Under the pieces are notes generated by a model. It worked only from the letters and a program-made list of their open reading frames with translations. It had not been told where the DNA came from and did no database searches. The position numbers and the translations under genes were made by a program. This document shows, one piece after another, positions 34,340-43,437 of a DNA stretch of 64,000 nt (its first letter is position 1; every line of letters begins with the position of its first letter). Origin of the DNA: DASQPR01 sp963797605 (GTDB taxonomy: Bacteria > Actinomycetota > Actinomycetes > Mycobacteriales > Micromonosporaceae). The stretch covers positions 124,001 to 188,000 of the forward strand of contig CAWCPX010000016.1 of assembly GCA_963797605.1 (NCBI GenBank), in the 5' to 3' direction.

Positions 34340-37207
34340 CTACGTGTTCGCCTTCTTCGGCGCTGCCTTCTTCGGAGCCGCTTTCTTCACCGCGCTCGTC
34401 GAGGACGTCGTCGTCTTCTTCGCGGCCGCGGACGTCTTCTTCGCCCCGGTCTTCTTGGCCGCCGTCTTCTTCGCACCGGCGGACGCGGCCGTGGTGGCCT
34501 TCTTCGCCGGCGCCTTCTTCGCGGCCGTCTTCGTGCCCGAGGCCTTCGCCGGCGCCCGCTTGGCTGCCTTCTTCGGAGCCGGACCGGCGGCGCGCTTCTC
34601 CGACAGCATGTCGGACGCGACCTCGATCGTCATCGTCTCCGGCGTCTGCCCACGGCGCAGCGAGGCGTTGGATTCGCCGTCGGTCACATAGGGCCCGAAC
34701 CGGCCCTCCTTGATGACCACCGCCTTCTCGGTCAGCGGGTCGACACCGAGGTCGCGCAGCGGCGGCCGGGCAGCCTGACGACCCCGGAGCTTCGGCTGGG
34801 CGAGAAGTTCCAGCGCCTCCTGCAACGTGACCGTGAAGAGCTGATCCTCGCTCGCCAGCGACCGGGTGTCGTCGCCGCGCTTGATGTAGGGGCCGTAGCG
34901 ACCACCGGACGCGATGATCTCCACGCCCTCGGCGTCGTTGCCGATCGAACGCGGCAGCGACAGCAGTTTCAGCGCGTCGTCGAGCGACACCGAGTCGGGG
35001 GCCATCGTCGACAGCAACGACGAGTTGCGCTCGCCGCTGGAGACGTAGGGACCGTAGCGGCCCGACTTCACCACGATCGGCTCGCCGGTCTCGGGGTGCT
35101 CGCCGAGCTTGCGCTCGCCGCCGCCGCCGAGGAAGAACTCGGCGACCTTGTCAGGCGTCAGTTCGTCGGGCGCGATTCCCTCCGGCAGCGAGACGCGGTC
35201 GCCGGGCGGGGTGCCCTCTTCGGTCGGCTCGGTGACGCCGTGAGGAGTGCGCTGCAGGTAGGGACCGTATTTACCGACGCGGACCACGACGTCGCGGTTG
35301 TCTTCGTCGGTGAACAGTTGGATCGAGTTGATGCCGCGCGCGTCGATCTCGCCGAGATTGTCGGTGACCATCTTCTTCAGGCCGCCCGACCGCGCGACCG
35401 AACCCGTCTCGCCCATCGTGCCGCCGAAGTAGAACGAGGTCAGGAAGTCGACCGCCTGCGCGGCACCGCCGGCGACATCGTCGAGTTCGTCTTCCATCGT
35501 CGCCGTGAACTGGTAGTCGACGAGCTGCGTGAAGTGCTGTTCCAGCAGGTTCGTGACGGCGAACGCGGTGAACGACGGCACCAAGGCCTGCCCGCGCTTG
35601 AAGACGTAGCCGCGGTCCTGGATCGTGCCGAGGATCGACGAGTAGGTCGACGGGCGACCGATGCCCAGCTCTTCCATCGCCTTGACCAGCGAAGCCTCGG
35701 TGTAACGCGCGGGCGGCTGGGTCGAGTGACCGAGCGCGTTCAACGCGTCCGCGCGCAGGGCCTGGTCTTTCGTGAGGCCCGGCAGGCGGCGCTCGGCGTC
35801 CTCGGCCTCGGCGTCCTCATCGTCGGACGACTCTACGTAGGCCCGCAGGAAACCGGGGTCGGTGATCGTCTTGCCGCTCGCGCCGAAGTCGACCTCTTCC
35901 CGGGTCGTCGAGACGGCCCGGATCCGGACCGAGACCGATGAGCCGATCGCGTCGGTCATCTGCGAGGCCACGGTGCGGCGCCAGATCAGCTCGTAGAGGC
36001 GGAACTCCTCGGTCGACAGCTCGCCCGCGACCTCACCCGGCGTGCGGAAGCTGTCGCCGGCCGGCCGGATGGCCTCGTGCGCCTCCTGGGCGTTCTTGAC
36101 CTTGCTGGTGTAGTGCCGGGGCTGCGGCGGCACGCTCGCGTCCCCGTACAGTTCCCGGATCTGCGCCCGGGCAGCGGTGATCGCGGACTCGGAGAGGTTC
36201 ACCGAGTCCGTACGCATATAGGTGATATATCCGTTCTCATACAGCCGCTGGGCGGTACGCATCGTCTGCGACGACGAGAAGCGCATCTTCCGGGCGGCTT
36301 CCTGCTGCAGCGTGGACGTGATGAAGGGCGCGTACGGCCGGCGCCGGTACGGCTTCTCCTCCACCCGCGTCACCGTGAACGGCTGGCCGCCCAGCCGGGC
36401 CGCCAGCCCTCGGGCACCGTCCTCGTCGAGGTGGACGACGTTGCCCTTGGCCTTGCCGGTGGTCGGCTCGAAGTCGCGACCGCTGGCGATCCGGTCACCG
36501 TCGAGAGCGATCAGGGTGGCCGTGAAGGTGCGCGGGTCGCCCTCCTTCGCGGGCGCGCCGAGCGTGGCCAGCGTCGCGGAAATGTCCCAGTAGTCGGCGG
36601 TGCGGAACGCCATCCGCTGCTTCTCGCGCTCGACGACGATGCGGGTCGCGACGGACTGCACGCGACCGGCCGAGAGCCGCGGCATGACCTTCTTCCACAG
36701 CACCGGCGAGACCTCGTAACCGTAGAGACGGTCGAGGATGCGCCGGGCCTCCTGCGCGTCGACCAGCGCTCGGTCGATCTCGCGAGGGCTCGCGACAGCC
36801 GCCTGGATCGCCGGCTTCGTGATCTCGTGGAAGACCATCCGCTTGACCGGGACCTTGGGCTTGATGGTCTCGAGCAGGTGCCAGGCGATCGCCTCGCCCT
36901 CGCGGTCCTCATCTGTGGCTAGATAGATCTCGTCGACCTCTTTGGCCAACTTCGTGAGCTTCGCGATCTGGGCCCTGCGGTCGTGGCTGACGACGTAGAG
37001 CGCGTTGAAACCATGGTCGACGTCGACGCCCAGACGCGCCCACGGCTCACCCTTATATTTGGCGGGCACGTCGGCGGCATTGCGCGGAAGATCGCGCACG
37101 TGGCCGAAGCTCGCCTCAACGACGTAGTCCGGCCCGAGATAGCCGGAGATCGTCTTTGCCTTCGCCGGAGACTCGACGATGACCAGACGTTTCACGGAAC
37201 CCGGCAC
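34340..37207 (-). CDS. topA: DNA topoisomerase I with lysine-rich tail
   Basis: A 955-residue type IA topoisomerase. The Toprim start RLVIVESPAKAKTISGYLG, the DEDREGE motif in YLATDEDREGEAIAW and the catalytic tyrosine in YITYMRTDSVNLS are all visible. As in other actinobacteria, zinc fingers are replaced by repeated C-terminal modules with GRYGPYV/GRFGPYV motifs. A highly basic KKA/APAKK tail (about 880-955) makes the enzyme processive on DNA. GTG starts at 37207 and at residue 5 are both possible. The call is firm. Confidence 0.96.
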   Translation of the reverse strand: MPGSVKRLVIVESPAKAKTISGYLGPDYVVEASFGHVRDLPRNAADVPAKYKGEPWARLGVDVDHGFNALYVVSHDRRAQIAKLTKLAKEVDEIYLATDEDREGEAIAWHLLETIKPKVPVKRMVFHEITKPAIQAAVASPREIDRALVDAQEARRILDRLYGYEVSPVLWKKVMPRLSAGRVQSVATRIVVEREKQRMAFRTADYWDISATLATLGAPAKEGDPRTFTATLIALDGDRIASGRDFEPTTGKAKGNVVHLDEDGARGLAARLGGQPFTVTRVEEKPYRRRPYAPFITSTLQQEAARKMRFSSSQTMRTAQRLYENGYITYMRTDSVNLSESAITAARAQIRELYGDASVPPQPRHYTSKVKNAQEAHEAIRPAGDSFRTPGEVAGELSTEEFRLYELIWRRTVASQMTDAIGSSVSVRIRAVSTTREEVDFGASGKTITDPGFLRAYVESSDDEDAEAEDAERRLPGLTKDQALRADALNALGHSTQPPARYTEASLVKAMEELGIGRPSTYSSILGTIQDRGYVFKRGQALVPSFTAFAVTNLLEQHFTQLVDYQFTATMEDELDDVAGGAAQAVDFLTSFYFGGTMGETGSVARSGGLKKMVTDNLGEIDARGINSIQLFTDEDNRDVVVRVGKYGPYLQRTPHGVTEPTEEGTPPGDRVSLPEGIAPDELTPDKVAEFFLGGGGERKLGEHPETGEPIVVKSGRYGPYVSSGERNSSLLSTMAPDSVSLDDALKLLSLPRSIGNDAEGVEIIASGGRYGPYIKRGDDTRSLASEDQLFTVTLQEALELLAQPKLRGRQAARPPLRDLGVDPLTEKAVVIKEGRFGPYVTDGESNASLRRGQTPETMTIEVASDMLSEKRAAGPAPKKAAKRAPAKASGTKTAAKKAPAKKATTAASAGAKKTAAKKTGAKKTSAAAKKTTTSSTSAVKKAAPKKAAPKKANT

Positions 37208-37410
37208 GACACTCCCTATGTTTCGCTCGACTTGGCGACCGCCGCAGGCACGAACGGCCTGCGGGGCGGCGCCGCTGCATCGTCGGAACGCTCACTCGAC
37301 GATAACCCCACCATGGTCCACTCTCCGTCATGATGCGGGCGGTGGACGGGCGCCACGGTACACCCATCGGTGACGGTGACTCGTATCACTGCGCGCCGCG
37401 TGTGTCGTCA

Positions 37411-37430
37411 AGTCCCCCTGTGGGGGTTAC
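37411..37430 (-). terminator. Short hairpin after the 37.4-kb gene
   Basis: TCCCCC and GGGGG flank TGT directly after the TAA stop of the minus-strand gene at 37427. The stem is only five to six bases and the U-tract is poor, so this is a weak terminator call. Confidence 0.3.
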
Positions 37431-38011
37431 GGCCATGTTTCTGGTGGGGCTGCTGGGGGTGGATCACCGATCAGTTCCGCCAACCGGCTGACGCGCCGGC
37501 GGCCGGTGATCCGCAACGACGGCCCGGCGCCACGACCGGCGGGCGCGACGATCTCGGACGGGAGCCCGAGCGTCGCGAGCGCTCGCTGGAGGGTGCGGGC
37601 CACCGGATCTTCGCAGCGGCCGATGCGCAGCGTGACCGCCAGTGGATCTCGGTAGCCCGCCGCCATCATCCACATCCGCAGGCGGCGACCTTCGAGGGCG
37701 AACCCGGGCGGCGGCAGTTTCACGGCGCCGTGGAGCCACGCGGTCGCCAGGCCGGCGAGAGCGGTGCTGTACGGGGTGCGTACCCCCAAATGCTCCTCGA
37801 CCGTGGCCACGCACGTGGCCGCTAGACCGCGGGCCCGCATCTCGGCGACCAGCGCTACCGCCCGCCACCGATCCTCCACGACGACGCTCACGCGCGCGGT
37901 GCCACCCATGCGGACCACCTGACCGGGGCCGGCGAGCAGGCCGGCGAGGTCGTCAGGGCCCGGCGGCCCGGCCTCGACGCCGAAGAGTGAGAGCTGCCGG
38001 GTCACCGACAC
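37427..38011 (-). CDS. Conserved hypothetical protein upstream of topA
   Basis: A 194-residue cytoplasmic protein that I cannot assign. It begins MSVTRQLSLFGVEAGPP and contains MGGTARVSVVV and LRITGRRRVSRLAELIG. The latter part resembles the DNA-binding halves of LAGLIDADG/WhiA-like folds, but this is only a faint likeness. It overlaps the upstream lipoprotein gene by ten bases, so the pair is probably co-expressed. Confidence 0.72.
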   Translation of the reverse strand: MSVTRQLSLFGVEAGPPGPDDLAGLLAGPGQVVRMGGTARVSVVVEDRWRAVALVAEMRARGLAATCVATVEEHLGVRTPYSTALAGLATAWLHGAVKLPPPGFALEGRRLRMWMMAAGYRDPLAVTLRIGRCEDPVARTLQRALATLGLPSEIVAPAGRGAGPSLRITGRRRVSRLAELIGDPPPAAPPETWP

Positions 38012-38529
38012 GCGGACACCTTGGCGAAGTCGGTCTGTAACTCCGGTGACGCGAGGGCGCTCGTGTCGACCCCGGATTTCGCGTAGTCCGCGTTGAGCGT
38101 GGTCATGGCCGCGGCGACACCGGAATAGAAGGTGCTGGCGTCGGTCATGGGCAGCGCCGCGATCGCGTGATCGGCTCGCGCGTAGGCGTCGCGCACGGCG
38201 GCCAGCGCGGTCACGAACCGCTTCTCGATCACCGCGCCGCCCTGCACGTCGGGCACGCCGGCCGCCGCCACCGCCGCGCGGGCCTTCTCGCTGGCCTGCT
38301 GCGCGCCGGCGAGCAGATCATGCATGTGGGCGCGGGTCTGGGTCGGGGTCTTCGCCGTCGCCATCGCGGACTGCGCATTCTGGTTGAGGGTCGCGATCGA
38401 GGCCCGCCAGGGCGTGAGCGACTGGCACACGGACGTGGCCCAGGTGGTCGGTGCGATGGACCCGCTGCACGCGGCCAGAGACAACGATGCAACGACGGCG
38501 ACGAGGCCGGCCACCAGAGCGCGACGCAT
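38002..38529 (-). CDS. Small lipoprotein of unknown function
   Basis: A 175-residue exported lipoprotein with signal helix ALVAGLVAVVASLSL and lipobox LAAC near residue 21. The mature part is helical, with threonine/alanine-rich heptads and two further cysteines (near CQSL and the C-terminal ACR) that could form a disulfide. ATG at 38529 starts the signal peptide; the frame extends 12 residues further without reason. The function is unknown. Confidence 0.78.
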   Translation of the reverse strand: MRRALVAGLVAVVASLSLAACSGSIAPTTWATSVCQSLTPWRASIATLNQNAQSAMATAKTPTQTRAHMHDLLAGAQQASEKARAAVAAAGVPDVQGGAVIEKRFVTALAAVRDAYARADHAIAALPMTDASTFYSGVAAAMTTLNADYAKSGVDTSALASPELQTDFAKVSACR

Positions 38530-38709
38530 GCCGGTCACTGTAATGCCCCAGACCGACACACTCATCCTCCGAGCGAACCGAACCGTGCCATTGCGGGTAC
38601 GGGTGACCAGCGCCAGACCGGCGATGGCTTGCCTGCCGGAACGCGGCGACGTACCGTCGGGGCGATTTGTCGGTGAGGCGCCGGCTCATGATGTAGAGGA
38701 ACTTCACAG

Positions 38710-39708
38710 ATGCCGCGTCGGGCGATTCTTCGCACCATCCTGGCGACGATGATCGGGTTGGCGATCTGGGTCCCCGCGTCAGCCGCGACAGCCGCCGACC
38801 CGTGCTGTCAGGCGACCGTCTCGGGCTTTCCATCGCAGTTCACGGCAGGTGCCGACCCCCAGTTCTTCAACACGACGATGAGCTACAGCGGGTCCAACGG
38901 GATCAAGGTCAAGTCGGTGACGGCCACCTTCATGTTCGCGGGTGAAGATCTTTCCAGCGGACAGGTCCAGATGGCCCGCATGCGCGACGGCCGATGGCGC
39001 TCGATCTCCGTCGGCCGCCACAACGGGAAGCTCGTCGGCATCGACACCTTCGCGATCGACGGCAACGGCGGCTCTAACGGTTCGATCACGTCGCAATACC
39101 GCATCGCGTTCGGCTCCCACGTGCACTCGCAGGCCGTCCAAATGCTGTTCACGATGAGCGGACGCTTCGACGACGGGCGTCACACGACCACGCAGCAACT
39201 CGCGCAGGCCGGCCCGTTCACCATGACGGTCGCCGGAGCCGCGGGCACGGTGACGCCAACGCCCACGAAGGCCCAGGCACCCACGCCGACGCCGGCCGCC
39301 ACACCGACTCCGACGGTGGTCTCGCAGCCCTCGACGGCGGTCGGGCAGTCCGTCGCGGCCGCGGGTGCCGCCGGGAGCGGCGGTGGCTCGGGCGGCTGGA
39401 TCGCGTACATGATCGGTGGGCTGCTGCTCATTGGAGGCATCGGCGCGATCGGCACGCTCCTGTGGAAACGCGGCAACCAGCACGCTGCGCCGGAGTGGGA
39501 GCAGCCGTACGAGCCGGTCGCGGCGCCGGGTGGCTACGGTTCGCCGGCGACGTACGGTGGCGGTCAGGCGTACCCGCAGCAGCAGACGTACGGGAACCAC
39601 GCCGGCTATACGGCTCCGACCACCGCCGTTCCGGCCCACCCGCCGACCGAGTCGTTCCCGCCGGTGCGCCCGCCGATCGACCCGACCCGGCCGATGCCGC
39701 GGCAGTAG
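38710..39708 (+). CDS. Secreted or anchored surface protein with a C-terminal membrane helix
   Basis: A 332-residue protein with a signal peptide ending near VPASAATAADP and an exported beta-rich domain (about 30-175) containing two cysteines (DPCCQ). A Thr/Pro-rich linker is followed by one membrane helix (IAYMIGGLLLIGGIGAIGTLLW) and a cytoplasmic Pro/Tyr/Gln-rich tail. The topology is type I, with a low-complexity tail that could bind intracellular partners. AGAGGAA precedes the ATG. No domain name could be given. It ends at a strong hairpin shared with hppA. Confidence 0.8.
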   Translation: MPRRAILRTILATMIGLAIWVPASAATAADPCCQATVSGFPSQFTAGADPQFFNTTMSYSGSNGIKVKSVTATFMFAGEDLSSGQVQMARMRDGRWRSISVGRHNGKLVGIDTFAIDGNGGSNGSITSQYRIAFGSHVHSQAVQMLFTMSGRFDDGRHTTTQQLAQAGPFTMTVAGAAGTVTPTPTKAQAPTPTPAATPTPTVVSQPSTAVGQSVAAAGAAGSGGGSGGWIAYMIGGLLLIGGIGAIGTLLWKRGNQHAAPEWEQPYEPVAAPGGYGSPATYGGGQAYPQQQTYGNHAGYTAPTTAVPAHPPTESFPPVRPPIDPTRPMPRQ

Positions 39709-39741
39709 AGGTAGAAACTCAGACCCACCGGATACGGCAAT

Positions 39742-39775
39742 CGGCGCCGGCATCGCGTTCGCGATGCCGGCGCCG
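39742..39775. terminator. Bidirectional hairpin between the surface-protein gene and hppA
   Basis: CGGCGCCGGCATCGCG (39742-39757) and CGCGATGCCGGCGCCG (39760-39775) form a perfect 16-bp stem with a two-base gap. It lies between two convergent genes and can stop both transcripts, although neither side has a clear U-run. Confidence 0.65.
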
Positions 39776-39804
39776 ACGTGTTCAGCCCCGGGTGGAGCTA
39801 AACG

Positions 39805-42189
39805 TTAGACCTCGACCTTCTCGGCCTCCGTCGTGGAGGAGGGGCTACCGGCTTTTCCCGGGCCGTCCGACTGAGTGGCGACGGCCGTGGAGCCACCGTC
39901 TCCCTCGGTCGACGGGTCGATCGCCATCGGCTTGCGCTTGCTGATCGTGATCGTCGTGACCAGGATGGCGACGGCGATGAGCGCGATCACGATGCGGAGC
40001 GTCGTGTTCTTGTCATTGCCGGTTGACCACATGACCACGGCTGGCGCGATGAGCAGCGACACCAGGTTCATGACCTTGATCAACGGGTTGATGGCCGGAC
40101 CGGCGGTGTCCTTGAACGGGTCACCGACGGTGTCACCGATGATCGTCGCTTCGTGCGCCGCCGAACCCTTGCCGCCGTGCGCGCCGTCCTCGACCATCTT
40201 CTTCGCGTTGTCCCAGGCACCACCGGAGTTCGCCAGGAACAGCGCCATCAGCGTGCCGGCACCGATCGCGCCCGCGAGGTAGCTCGCGAGCGGGCCGACA
40301 CCGAGGCCGAAGCCGACCGCGATCGGCGCCAACACCGCGAGCAGACCCGGTGTGATCAGTTCACGCTGGGCGTCCCGCGTGCAGATGTCGACGACCTTGC
40401 CGTACTCCGGACGCTGAGTGCCATCCATGATCCCCGGGAACTCCCGGAACTGACGCCGCACCTCGAACACGACGGCCATGGCCGAACGCGAGACCGCGTT
40501 GATGGCCAGGCCGGAGAAGAGGAAGACGACCGCCGCGCCGAGCAGCAGACCAACCAGGTTGGCCGGGTTCGACACGTTCAGGATGTTGTCGATCTGCAGC
40601 GTGGACTTGGCCTTGACGAGCGCCGTCCCGACCGTGTCCGTGTAGGAGCCGAACAGCGCCGTCGCGGCCAGCACGGCCGTCGCGATCGCGATGCCCTTGG
40701 TGATCGCCTTGGTCGTGTTGCCGACGGCGTCGAGGTCGGTGAGCACGCGCGCGCCCGCCTCATCGATGTCGCCGGACATCTCCGCGATGCCCTGGGCGTT
40801 GTCGGAGATCGGACCGAACGTGTCCATGGCGACGATGACGCCGACGGTGGTCAGCAGGCCGGTACCGGCGAGCGCGACCGCGAAGAGCGACAGCACGATC
40901 GAACCGCCGCCGAGCAGGTACGCGCCGTAGACACCGGCACCGATGACGAGCGCCGAGTAGACGGCCGACTCGAACCCGACCGAGATGCCGGCGAGCACGA
41001 CCGTGGCCGCACCGGTTTCGGACGCCTTGCCGATGTCCTTGACCGGCTTACGGCTCGTCTCGGTGAAGTAACCGGTCAGGGCCTGGATCACGCCGGCGAG
41101 CACGATGCCGATGACGACGGCCACGATCGCGATCACCCGCGGGTTGTGGCTGTTGCTCGCGATCGTGGAGTCAGTCAGCTTCGAGAACGACGAGGGCAGG
41201 TACACCCACGTGGCGATCGCGACGAGGATGGCCGAGATCGCGGCGGAGATGTAGAACGCGCGGTTGATCGCGGTCAGGCCGTTGCGGTCGGACTTGCGCA
41301 GCCGCGTGATGAAGACACCGATGATGGCCGTGATGACACCGATCGTCGGCACGATCAGGGGGAAGACCAGACCCTGCTCGCCGAACGCGGCCTTGCCCAG
41401 GATGAGCGCGGCCACCAGCATGACGGCGTACGACTCGAACAGGTCGGCGGCCATGCCGGCACAGTCGCCGACGTTGTCACCGACGTTGTCCGCGATGGTC
41501 GCCGCGTTACGCGGGTCGTCCTCCGGGATGCCCTGCTCGATCTTGCCGACGAGGTCGGCGCCGACGTCGGCCGCCTTCGTGAAGATGCCGCCACCGACAC
41601 GCATGAACATGGCGAGCAGCGCCGCGCCGAAACCGAAGCCTTCCAGCACGGTCGGAGCGTTGCCCTTGTAGATGAGGACGACGAGCGCCGCACCGAACAG
41701 GCCGAGGCCGACGGTGAAGAACCCGACGACACCACCCGTGCGGAACGCGATCTGCATCGCGCGCTCGCGGCTGCCCTCACCCGTGTTGGCGGCCGCGGCC
41801 ACCCGCAGGTTGGCGCGGGTCGCCATCCACATACCGGCCCCGCCGATGAACGAGCTGAACAGCGCGCCCACGACGAAGAAGATGGTACGACCGATCCGAA
41901 CGTCCCAGCCGCCTTCGGTAACCGGCAGCAGAAGGAGCAGGGCGGCAGCGATGACGCCGAATATGCCGAGGGTCTTGAACTGCCGGAACAGGTAGGCACT
42001 CGCGCCTTCCTGGACCGCCTCGGCGATCTCTTGCATTTTCTTCGTACCCGTACCGGTGCCGAGAACCGCCTTGACAAGGCCGGCCGCGAATCCCAATGCC
42101 ACGAGCGCGATCGCCATTGCGACGATGACGTACGTGACGTTGGTACCGGTCAGGGACAGCTCGCCGTCGGCGAGTTTCATCCCGGACAT
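39805..42189 (-). CDS. hppA: Membrane-bound proton-pumping pyrophosphatase, K+-insensitive type
   Basis: A 794-residue pump with about 16 membrane helices. The active-site stretch DVGADLVGKIEQGIPEDDPR and the metal-binding NVGDNVGDCAGMAADLFE are intact. A lysine in GNTTKAITKG is the mark of the K+-independent class. It uses PPi hydrolysis to move protons outward. ATG at 42189 follows AGGAGG and starts MSGMKLADGE; the open frame upstream lacks homology. The C-terminal 30 residues are acidic and disordered. Confidence 0.96.
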   Translation of the reverse strand: MSGMKLADGELSLTGTNVTYVIVAMAIALVALGFAAGLVKAVLGTGTGTKKMQEIAEAVQEGASAYLFRQFKTLGIFGVIAAALLLLLPVTEGGWDVRIGRTIFFVVGALFSSFIGGAGMWMATRANLRVAAAANTGEGSRERAMQIAFRTGGVVGFFTVGLGLFGAALVVLIYKGNAPTVLEGFGFGAALLAMFMRVGGGIFTKAADVGADLVGKIEQGIPEDDPRNAATIADNVGDNVGDCAGMAADLFESYAVMLVAALILGKAAFGEQGLVFPLIVPTIGVITAIIGVFITRLRKSDRNGLTAINRAFYISAAISAILVAIATWVYLPSSFSKLTDSTIASNSHNPRVIAIVAVVIGIVLAGVIQALTGYFTETSRKPVKDIGKASETGAATVVLAGISVGFESAVYSALVIGAGVYGAYLLGGGSIVLSLFAVALAGTGLLTTVGVIVAMDTFGPISDNAQGIAEMSGDIDEAGARVLTDLDAVGNTTKAITKGIAIATAVLAATALFGSYTDTVGTALVKAKSTLQIDNILNVSNPANLVGLLLGAAVVFLFSGLAINAVSRSAMAVVFEVRRQFREFPGIMDGTQRPEYGKVVDICTRDAQRELITPGLLAVLAPIAVGFGLGVGPLASYLAGAIGAGTLMALFLANSGGAWDNAKKMVEDGAHGGKGSAAHEATIIGDTVGDPFKDTAGPAINPLIKVMNLVSLLIAPAVVMWSTGNDKNTTLRIVIALIAVAILVTTITISKRKPMAIDPSTEGDGGSTAVATQSDGPGKAGSPSSTTEAEKVEV

Positions 42190-42423
42190 CTGTGTCCTCC
42201 TGTAACCGATATTTTTCGCCGCGGCCGGCGCTTGGCCAGCCCGACCGCGGCGTTTCTCCACGCGGGGAGTTACCGCATCCCTTTGTCCCTATTGGTGCCG
42301 AGCCAAACGGCAGGCACGAACAGCGGACCAGGGATGTTGTAGATGACCCGGGTACTGTAGCGGTATCAGGTGGGCGTGGTCACACGCAGTACGCCCCGTG
42401 TCGCCGAGATCAGACCGGCCGTG

Positions 42424-42918
42424 TTATGCCCGCAACCCTGTTGGCCAGGACATTTCCACCTCAGTGCCGGCGCCGACGGCCGCTGGGCGCACCGTCACGT
42501 CGTCGACGAGACCCGCCAGCAGCGTCAGACCCATGCCGACGGCCACGTCTTCTTCGCTGATCGCGTCCAAATCAGGCGCGTCGATGTCTGCCGGTTCTTC
42601 GGACGGCTCGAGAAGCGCGACCGACGCGGCGACCGAGCCGGAAGCCGGTGCGGCCACGAGCGTCGCCGCGGCCGGGGCCCGATCGGTCACGCGGACGGTG
42701 AATCGGGCCGCGTCCTGAAGCTCGACCTCGATCAGATCAGTCAACTCGTGGCGCCGATGGAGCGCGACCGCGCGCGAGCACGCCTCGCCGATCGCGAGTC
42801 GAACCTCATCGAGCGCGGCGTCAGCGACACCCGCCCGGCGCGCGACGGCGACTCCGACCAGGCGCGCGGTGCGCACGTGGGCCGGGAACGGCGAAAACGA
42901 CAGACGGACCGTCGCCAT
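42424..42918 (-). CDS. RsbW-like ATP-binding anti-sigma factor
   Basis: A 164-residue protein with the GHKL ATPase fold of RsbW/SpoIIAB-type anti-sigma kinases. The N-box region is EVRLAIGEACSRAVALH; later ATP-lid motifs are weaker, with a loop (about 95-120) rich in glutamate and aspartate. It lies ten bases after bldG on the same strand, the arrangement known in Streptomyces, where BldG interacts with the adjacent anti-sigma protein. Kinase activity on BldG is expected from the family, not shown. Confidence 0.85.
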   Translation of the reverse strand: MATVRLSFSPFPAHVRTARLVGVAVARRAGVADAALDEVRLAIGEACSRAVALHRRHELTDLIEVELQDAARFTVRVTDRAPAAATLVAAPASGSVAASVALLEPSEEPADIDAPDLDAISEEDVAVGMGLTLLAGLVDDVTVRPAAVGAGTEVEMSWPTGLRA

Positions 42919-42928
42919 CTGGACGACC

Positions 42929-43279
42929 TCAGCCGGCCGGGTTCGTTGAGGCCGAGGCCGACTCGACCGAGCTGTGCAGCGTGAAAACGCGATCGAGGCC
43001 GGTTATCCGGAAGATCTTCAGCAAACGCTCCTGGTCGCAGACGATCGCCAACTCGCCGCCGACGCCTCGGAGCCGCTTCAACGCACCGACCAGCACGCCG
43101 AGGCCGGTGGAATCGAGGAACTCGACGTGGGTCAGGTCGACGATCAGGACCTTCGTGCCGTCATCGACCAGCGAAATGATCTTCGTGCGGAGCGCGGGGG
43201 CGGTGTACACATCGATCTCGCCACCAACTTCGAGCACCGTGCGATCGGCGACACTGCGGGCGGACAGTGACAGATCCAT
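42929..43279 (-). CDS. bldG: Anti-anti-sigma factor BldG, STAS domain
   Basis: A 116-residue STAS-domain protein nearly collinear with BldG of Streptomyces: EVGGEIDVYTAPALR near the start, then LDSTGLGVLVGALKR. The phosphorylatable serine is in FLDSTGLG. In Streptomyces this protein controls development and stress sigma factors by binding anti-sigma factors. GAGGAGG precedes the ATG. It is divergent from a DEAD/DEAH helicase with 158 bp between, as in the conserved actinobacterial locus. Confidence 0.94.
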   Translation of the reverse strand: MDLSLSARSVADRTVLEVGGEIDVYTAPALRTKIISLVDDGTKVLIVDLTHVEFLDSTGLGVLVGALKRLRGVGGELAIVCDQERLLKIFRITGLDRVFTLHSSVESASASTNPAG

Positions 43280-43437
43280 GCGACCTCCTCACGGGTAGGC
43301 GTACCTTCCCCCCGGGTGGAATCTAACCACTTGCGGCATCCTTACGGCGACGCCGGATCTGGGCCTGTTTTCAAGCAGTCGTTCGGGAGCACCTCTCTCG
43401 TGCTTGAAGTTGAACCTGGCCGCCGGTCAGTGGGACA

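Noticed and set aside
40153..42342. Long plus-strand frame opposite hppA (729 residues)
   Set aside because: It is antisense to a clearly conserved pump gene and is an artefact of high GC content.
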